The notes under the pieces are model-generated. The model saw nothing but the letters and a program-made list of their open reading frames with translations. It was not told the origin of the DNA and did not search any database. The translations under genes and the position numbers were made by a program. 64,000 nucleotides of DNA from Psychromonas sp. CD1. GTDB taxonomy: Bacteria > Pseudomonadota > Gammaproteobacteria > Enterobacterales > Psychromonadaceae. The DNA is taken from contig NZ_NDFH01000002.1 of the NCBI RefSeq assembly GCF_002239585.1, forward strand, positions 124,001 through 188,000, read 5' to 3'. Positions 58,742-64,000 of the stretch are shown piece by piece (the stretch's first letter is position 1; every line of letters begins with the position of its first letter).

Positions 58742-59317
58742 TTAATTATAAGCGATACCTAAATTTGTAGATCCTTGCTCTATGACAAACTGTCGAATAC
58801 TTTTAATTAATTCAGGACTACGTAAGTTATCGAGTTTTATTAATAGTTCCTTTTGAAAGGCAAGTTGTGTTTGGAAAAGCATTGTTTCTTTTAATTGTAT
58901 TTCACTCAGCTCACTTTGTTGTAGTTCAATAAAGCTGGCAATAGTGGAAAAAGCGGTTTGACTCGCATTAAGAGCTTCTTCGCTGGACTTATTGATAAAA
59001 GAATTGAAGGTACAACTTAATATAACGCAGTGATCGATAGCGGGATAGACACCATAAAAATCAAAATCGGCGGCGTTCGGGATTATTTCATCAAAAGCTT
59101 CTTGTTGTATTGCAAAATTTACTTTTGAACCTTTGTTGATCATTTTATCCCAGAATAACTGGTTATAAAGATCTATTTTTTGTGTATTATTACTTTCAAT
59201 GGCTTCACAAAAAAGATGAAAATGTAAACGAGACTGTTCACTTAAGGCCATACAAAAAACACGTTGTTGCCAGTTTTGTAAATTTGTTAATTGTTGGTTA
59301 ATGGGTAATGAAAGCAT
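58742..59317 (-). CDS. yjaG: DUF416 family protein YjaG
   Basis: The 191-residue protein matches DUF416: LTNLQNWQQRVFCMALSEQS near the start, LYNQLFWDKM, FDFYGVYPAIDHCVIL, and a helical rest. No catalytic motif, signal peptide or membrane segment is seen. E. coli yjaG precedes hupA in the same direction, exactly as here, though the 175-base gap suggests hupA also has its own promoter. Function is unknown. Confidence 0.9.
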   Translation of the reverse strand: MLSLPINQQLTNLQNWQQRVFCMALSEQSRLHFHLFCEAIESNNTQKIDLYNQLFWDKMINKGSKVNFAIQQEAFDEIIPNAADFDFYGVYPAIDHCVILSCTFNSFINKSSEEALNASQTAFSTIASFIELQQSELSEIQLKETMLFQTQLAFQKELLIKLDNLRSPELIKSIRQFVIEQGSTNLGIAYN

Positions 59318-59724
59318 ATTTTTCCTAAACTAAAAGAAGAAAGTAATGATACCTATGGGAAAGGCGATATAGTTACACATTATATAAAAGCATAAAGGGG
59401 GCTCTATTACTCTATATTGATAATTCGTTAAAGTCTGAGCCAATTTAGCCGAGTGTTAACAGGAAGAAGAAAAGTAGAGTATAGCGAACTTTATTAAAAG
59501 CTACTCTATTTAATACGTTAATATTAATGAGTAATGACGATAACTGATGTGTTAATTCACTCATTGTAGTCATTTTACCGCTAAAAACCGCAAGGTGTCG
59601 ATGTTTTTTCTCGGATGTAAATTTAGACAATAAGTCTGACAACTTTATTTTTTAATCGGGATGTTTCGATTTTATCATAAATAAAAAAGCGACTATTGTC
59701 GCTATTTTTATTTATGATAAAATA
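59318..59724. other. 407-base region between yjaG and fis
   Basis: Apart from the fis terminator (59670-59722) nothing certain is seen. A 65-codon leftward frame with a TTG start (59445-59642) lacks a good ribosome site and homology and is not called. The yjaG promoter presumably lies in 59318-59440. Confidence 0.5.
59670..59722. terminator. Terminator of fis
   Basis: AGCGAC/GTCGCT around TATT extends into a nearly perfect AT-rich stem of more than 20 bp (one extra base), with T tracts on both sides, directly after the fis stop. Confidence 0.85.
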
Positions 59725-60024
59725 TTAACCCATACCATATTTTTTTAATTTTTTACGTAGAGTGCCTCGGTTAATACCTAACATTGTTGCTGCGCGTGTT
59801 TGGTTGCCACGTGTATATTGCATGATAATATCTAACATCGGGGCTTCTACTTCGGATAAAACGAGCTCATAGAGCTCTGTTGTATCTTGACCATTAAGTT
59901 GTGCAACGTAGCCTGAAACGGCTTGGCGTACTGAATCTCGTAATGGTTTTTGAGTTATTTGCCCTGTAGCAGGAATACTAGAGGTGGTTATAAGTGCTTC
60001 TTGGTGAATATTTTGTTCAAACAT
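59725..60024 (-). CDS. fis: Factor for inversion stimulation Fis
   Basis: Fis is an abundant growth-phase nucleoid protein that bends DNA and activates rRNA and tRNA promoters. The 99-residue product carries the typical C-terminal helix-turn-helix [29 protein letters not shown] and the core [23 protein letters not shown]. It follows dusB by 13 bases, the conserved dusB-fis operon, so its expression is tied to the promoter ahead of dusB. Confidence 0.98.
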   Translation of the reverse strand: MFEQNIHQEALITTSSIPATGQITQKPLRDSVRQAVSGYVAQLNGQDTTELYELVLSEVEAPMLDIIMQYTRGNQTRAATMLGINRGTLRKKLKKYGMG

Positions 60025-60037
60025 GGGTATTAACTCT

Positions 60038-60997
60038 TTAATTATTTAAATAAGTTTCTAATATTATTAATTGTGTTTTCGCACAATCAATACGATTAAA
60101 TTGTTGTCTAAAGCAACTAAACGTGTCTTGCGCTTGTAAATACCAACCTACATGCTTCCTAGCAATACGAGGGCCCATTATTTCTCCGTAAAAAGCATGT
60201 AACGCTTGTACATGCTGTAAGAGTATTTGGGCCACTTCCATTTTTCCCAGAGGAGGTTTTTTCTCGCCTGTTTTTAAGTAGTGGTCTATTTCATTGAATA
60301 TCCAAGGAGCACCTTGTGCACCTCGTCCAATCATAATGGCATCTGCACCAGTGTACTCAAGCACATATTTTGCTTTTTCTACGCTGTTGATATCACCATT
60401 CGCAATAACAGGAATTGTTACGTTTTCTTTAATTATTTTTATTGTATCGTATTCAGCCTCACCTTTATAAAGGCATTGCCGAGTACGACCATGCACAGCA
60501 AGTGCTTGGATACCAGACTGTTGAGCAATTTGAGCGATTTGCAGACCATTTCTAGTTTCAGGATCCCAGCCAGTTCGAATCTTTAAAGTTACAGGTACAT
60601 CAACCGCATCAACCACACTTTCTAAAATTGCTTGTACTAGTTTAGGGTGAGGCAATAAAGCTGATCCTGCTTTTTTCTTATTCACTTTTTTGGCGGGACA
60701 ACCCATATTAATATCAATAATCTGTGCGCCTCTATGCACACATTCTTGTGCCGCTCTAGCCATTTCACGGGGCTCAGCTCCAGCTATTTGCACGGAGCGA
60801 AGACCTGATTCATTGTGCTGATCCATTCTTAATCTAGATTTTTTACTATTCCATACACGCGGATTAGAAGACAACATCTCTGAGACTGCCAAGCCGGCAC
60901 CCAATTTCCTACAAAGTTCACGGAAAGGTAGATCAGTTACCCCAGCCATAGGTGCTAGAATAAGATTGTTATCTAATTGATATTGCCCAATGCGCAT
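60038..60997 (-). CDS. dusB: tRNA-dihydrouridine synthase B
   Basis: DusB reduces uridine (U17 in E. coli) in the tRNA D-loop, using FMN and NADPH. The start at 60997 gives [22 protein letters not shown], matching the family; 14 codons further up are open. Motifs: [24 protein letters not shown] with the active-site Cys, [20 protein letters not shown] and [12 protein letters not shown]. Length is 319 residues. It precedes fis in an operon. Confidence 0.96.
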   Translation of the reverse strand: MRIGQYQLDNNLILAPMAGVTDLPFRELCRKLGAGLAVSEMLSSNPRVWNSKKSRLRMDQHNESGLRSVQIAGAEPREMARAAQECVHRGAQIIDINMGCPAKKVNKKKAGSALLPHPKLVQAILESVVDAVDVPVTLKIRTGWDPETRNGLQIAQIAQQSGIQALAVHGRTRQCLYKGEAEYDTIKIIKENVTIPVIANGDINSVEKAKYVLEYTGADAIMIGRGAQGAPWIFNEIDHYLKTGEKKPPLGKMEVAQILLQHVQALHAFYGEIMGPRIARKHVGWYLQAQDTFSCFRQQFNRIDCAKTQLIILETYLNN

Positions 60998-61132
60998 ATA
61001 ATGAACGTTCTCTAAGTCAAGGGCGCGTAGTGTACGCATTTTTACACCGATAATAAAGGTTAATAATTGACCATTTGCAAATTATTTGTCTTGCAAATTC
61101 AACAACATTAAGATCTTGTTTTTTCTACAATG

Positions 61133-62020
61133 TTATACGCATCTTTTAACACCGGAAAGTTGAGCCCATTCTTGTTCAATATTCGCCGGTTTCATTACAA
61201 ACCATTTGCTGTAAACTCCAATTAATTCATCAGCTTGAGAGTCAAGTATGCCCGAGAGTGCGAGGCTGCCTTGAGCACTTACAAGTGCTTCAATTTGAGT
61301 CGATAATTGACGAAGAGGGCCTGCGAGAATATTTGCGACTAAAACATCGGCTTGGATCCCAACTGGGAGATCGTCAGGTAAATACAGTTCAAGTTGTTCA
61401 GATACACCATTTCGAGTGGCATTATCTCGACTTGCTGTAATAGCTTGTGGGTCGATATCAATACCGATTACGCGTTTAGCGCCTAATTTGAGTGCTGCAA
61501 TGGCTAAAATACCAGAGCCACAACCAAAATCGATGATCACTTTATCACGTAAATCTTGACCTTCAAGCCATGTTAGGCAAAGTGCGGTTGTTGGGTGTGT
61601 GCCCGTACCAAATGCGAGACCGGGATCAAGCAGTACATTCACTGCATTTTCATCGGGAATAGGTTTCCAACTTGGGCAAATCCATAAGCGTTTACCAAAT
61701 TGCATCGGATGGAAATTGTCCATCCATTCACGCTCCCAGTCCTTATCTTCTAAAGGCTCAATTTTGTAAGCAAAATCATTATCTATAAGCGGGCTAGTTT
61801 TGAGTTCTTTAATAATGGATTGCATGTCCGAATCTGCTTCAAAAAGACCTGTAATATCAGTGTCACCCCAAAGTCGTGTTTCCCCCGGTAAGGGTTCAAA
61901 GACCGGTGTATCTTTTGCATCTGTAAAGGTGGCTGAAAGCGCCCCGTTTTGCATTAATAACTCACCAATTGCTTCGGCATTTTTAGCGTTTGCATTAAGT
62001 TTTAATTGTATCCAAGGCAT
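61133..62020 (-). CDS. prmA: Ribosomal protein L11 methyltransferase
   Basis: PrmA trimethylates L11 at several amino groups. The 295-residue product has the N-terminal L11-binding domain ([22 protein letters not shown]) and a class I methyltransferase domain: [54 protein letters not shown], and [16 protein letters not shown] ribosome site precedes it. It lies upstream of dusB in the same direction, the E. coli prmA-dusB-fis order. Confidence 0.97.
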   Translation of the reverse strand: MPWIQLKLNANAKNAEAIGELLMQNGALSATFTDAKDTPVFEPLPGETRLWGDTDITGLFEADSDMQSIIKELKTSPLIDNDFAYKIEPLEDKDWEREWMDNFHPMQFGKRLWICPSWKPIPDENAVNVLLDPGLAFGTGTHPTTALCLTWLEGQDLRDKVIIDFGCGSGILAIAALKLGAKRVIGIDIDPQAITASRDNATRNGVSEQLELYLPDDLPVGIQADVLVANILAGPLRQLSTQIEALVSAQGSLALSGILDSQADELIGVYSKWFVMKPANIEQEWAQLSGVKRCV

Positions 62021-62227
62021 GATTCATTCCATAAAAAAGTGTTAAGGGCGCAACAATACAGGGGATAAGTTGATTATACCAATTTATCCGTACGTGGAAG
62101 CACTTCGCTTTGCATGATGTGACCACCTATACTGGTTTGTTATTTTTGATCTGTGGACTTCCCACATTTCACTAGACAGTTTTTAATTCAGAATAATACG
62201 CGTCTAAAGTCTGCACTGATATATGGG

Positions 62228-64000
62228 TTATTTACTAATGATTTTGTGCTCTTCAAGAAGCCTATAAACCACAGATTGATTTGCGAGTGTTGAGGTGTCT
62301 CCGAGTTGATATCCGTCACCATTTGCTATCTTGCGTAGTATGCGCCGCATTATTTTACCAGATCGTGTTTTTGGAAGATCTTGAGTACAGTGTAGAATCT
62401 CGGGGATTGCAAGAGATCCAAGTTCTTCGCGCACACATTGTTTTATTTCAGTTTGCAAATTGTTATCATTAAGGGTGTTAGGCGTCAGTGCAATATACGC
62501 ATAAATACATTGTCCTTTTTTGTCATGTGGAATACCAACAACCGCCGCCTCGATAACGTTAGGATGCGTTAGTAATGCACTTTCTATTTCAGCTGTTCCC
62601 ATTCGATGCCCTGATACATTCAATACATCATCAATTCTTCCTGTGATCCAATAATATCCATCTTTATCTCTTCTTGCTCCATCGCCTGTAAAATACATAC
62701 CTTTATATTTTGAAAAATAAGTGTTTTCAAAATGTTTATGATTATTAAATAAAGTACGCATTTGACCGGGCCAGCTCTCTAGTATTACTAGAGAGCCTTC
62801 ACCCTCGCCTTTTAAAATCTTACCCTCTTTATCCACTAAAGCAGGTTGTATTCCAAAGAAAGGGCGTGTTGCTGAGCCCGGTTTTAAATCTGTTGCGCCA
62901 GGAAGTGGCGTAATTAATATTCCTCCGGTTTCGGTCTGCCACCACGTATCGACAATGGGGCAAGAGCGATTACCCATTTCATTATAATACCAAAGCCATG
63001 CTTCAGGGTTAATCGGCTCACCCACTGATCCAAGTATACGTAAAGATTTTCGAGAGGTCCCTTCGGTTGCTTTCTGTCCTGCTGCCATTAATGCCCGTAT
63101 CACGGTGGGAGCTGTATAGAGTAAAGTCACTTGATATTTATCGATGATTTGGCTCATTCGAGCGGGGGTGGGGTAGTTAGGTACACCTTCAAATAAAAGA
63201 GTAGTGGCCCCATTTGCTAGTGCACCATAGATAGTATAGCTGTGACCAGTTATCCAACCAACGTCCGCGCTACACCAATAAATATCATCTTCTTGATAAT
63301 CAAAAACATATTTAAAGGTTAAAGCCACATAAACGAGATAGCCTCCAGTTGTATGTAAAACTCCTTTCGGAGTGCCGGTTGAACCGGAGGTATATAGAAT
63401 AAAGAGAGGATCTTCAGATGCCATTATTTCGGGTTCACAATGAGTAAGTTGCGGATGACAAATATTATCCCAATCGAGATCTCGATGATTTTCCCAGTTT
63501 ATTTTTGCGCCTGTATTTTTAAACACAATGACTTTTTTAACGCACTCTGTTTTTTCTTTTTGTAGGGCTTTATCTACATTTTCTTTAAGATTAAGGACGC
63601 GTCCGCCTCTGCGAGCTTGATCTGCTGTTATTAGGAGTTTAGTTTGACTATCGATAACTCTTGAGGCAATCGCTTCTGCGGAGAATCCAGCAAAAATAAC
63701 GGAATGTACAGCCCCGATTCGGCTACAAGCGAGCATCGCGATGGCAGCTTCAGGGATCATTGGCATATATAAACAGACAACATCTCCTTTTTTAATGCCT
63801 TGTGCGCGTAATGCATTTGCAAACTGACATACTCGCGCATGTAATTCCTTGTAGGTGATACGTTGCTCTTCTCCAATTTCATCACCTTCCCATAATATCG
63901 CGATTTTATCGCCATATTTCTCTAAATGCCTATCTAAACAATTCACTGAAACATTAAGTTGGCCATCTTCAAACCATTTGATACTAATATTTCCTGGTTC
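62228..64000 (-). CDS. acs: Acetyl-CoA synthetase, 3' part (partial at right edge)
   Basis: Acs converts acetate, ATP and CoA to acetyl-CoA. The open frame runs from the stop at 62228 to the right edge ([18 protein letters not shown] at the edge), giving about 590 of the usual 650 residues; the first part is outside. Motifs: [51 protein letters not shown], and the C-terminal [11 protein letters not shown] with the lysine acetylated in other Acs enzymes. The track-like Met start inside (63946, GTG) is not real, since the frame is homologous upstream. Confidence 0.95.
   Translation of the reverse strand, partial: EPGNISIKWFEDGQLNVSVNCLDRHLEKYGDKIAILWEGDEIGEEQRITYKELHARVCQFANALRAQGIKKGDVVCLYMPMIPEAAIAMLACSRIGAVHSVIFAGFSAEAIASRVIDSQTKLLITADQARRGGRVLNLKENVDKALQKEKTECVKKVIVFKNTGAKINWENHRDLDWDNICHPQLTHCEPEIMASEDPLFILYTSGSTGTPKGVLHTTGGYLVYVALTFKYVFDYQEDDIYWCSADVGWITGHSYTIYGALANGATTLLFEGVPNYPTPARMSQIIDKYQVTLLYTAPTVIRALMAAGQKATEGTSRKSLRILGSVGEPINPEAWLWYYNEMGNRSCPIVDTWWQTETGGILITPLPGATDLKPGSATRPFFGIQPALVDKEGKILKGEGEGSLVILESWPGQMRTLFNNHKHFENTYFSKYKGMYFTGDGARRDKDGYYWITGRIDDVLNVSGHRMGTAEIESALLTHPNVIEAAVVGIPHDKKGQCIYAYIALTPNTLNDNNLQTEIKQCVREELGSLAIPEILHCTQDLPKTRSGKIMRRILRKIANGDGYQLGDTSTLANQSVVYRLLEEHKIISK

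Noticed and set aside
59445-59642. Leftward 65-codon frame between yjaG and fis, with a hydrophobic C-terminus
   Set aside because: TTG start, no clear ribosome site, no recognisable homology, and it lies in an AT-rich promoter region.

Overview
The window looks like ordinary chromosome of an AT-rich, probably marine or cold-adapted gammaproteobacterium. Protein sequences and local gene orders (orn next to tRNA-Gly, gppA-rhlB/trxA-rho, rho-ubiD-fre, holD-rimI, rsd/nudC-hemE, purHD facing hupA-yjaG, prmA-dusB-fis) are those of the Vibrio/Shewanella/Psychromonas part of the class; a Psychromonas-like host is my best guess, but it is an inference. No rRNA, insertion sequence, prophage or CRISPR array was seen, and almost every gene is housekeeping. 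Layout: 0-5 kb, the 5' part of mltF (lytic transglycosylase, running off the left edge) diverges from purL. 5-9.7 kb, a leftward cluster yggS, proC, yggT, DUF4426, rdgB, hemW. 9.7-13.2 kb, pilT and yaaA run right and meet leftward srmB across a duplicated, repeat-rich terminator. 13.3-18.4 kb, leftward btuB, a two-helix potassium channel, psd and rsgA. 18.5-23.6 kb, orn, one tRNA-Gly(GCC) with a strong promoter, galE, then leftward tusA and ppc. 24.1-29.7 kb, argG and argH separated by a leftward pepT and dcuC-like pair. 29.8-37.6 kb, leftward gppA (short form), rhlB and a Bcr/CflA drug exporter, then rightward trxA, rho, ubiD and fre. 38-47 kb, an acyltransferase, polA, a cNMP/CBS/DUF294 protein with a DEDDh exonuclease, and a leftward BCCT transporter. 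47.2-49.5 kb, a chromosomal Qnr-type pentapeptide protein, holD, rimI and a SpoU methyltransferase. 49.5-52.2 kb, leftward sprT and metK beside a 5'-truncated MepM-type peptidase gene. 52.5-58.2 kb, rsd diverging from nudC-hemE, then purH-purD. 58.3-64 kb, leftward hupA, yjaG (DUF416), fis, dusB, prmA and the 3' part of acs, which runs off the right edge. Functionally the region carries purine synthesis (purL, purH, purD), arginine synthesis (argG, argH), heme, ubiquinone and flavin steps (hemW, hemE, ubiD, fre), RNA handling (srmB, rhlB, rho, orn, rsgA, dusB, SpoU methyltransferase), nucleotide sanitation (rdgB, nudC), nucleoid and growth control (hupA, fis, rsd) and carbon entry (ppc, acs). 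I did not find a clearly new multi-gene system. The items most worth a second look are the Qnr homologue at 47.2 kb, the truncated MepM-type gene whose LysM remnant runs upstream of its start at 51.2 kb, the expanded repeat and terminator between yaaA and srmB, the possibly switchable purH leader, and the DUF294-exonuclease pair without its usual acetate-permease partner.
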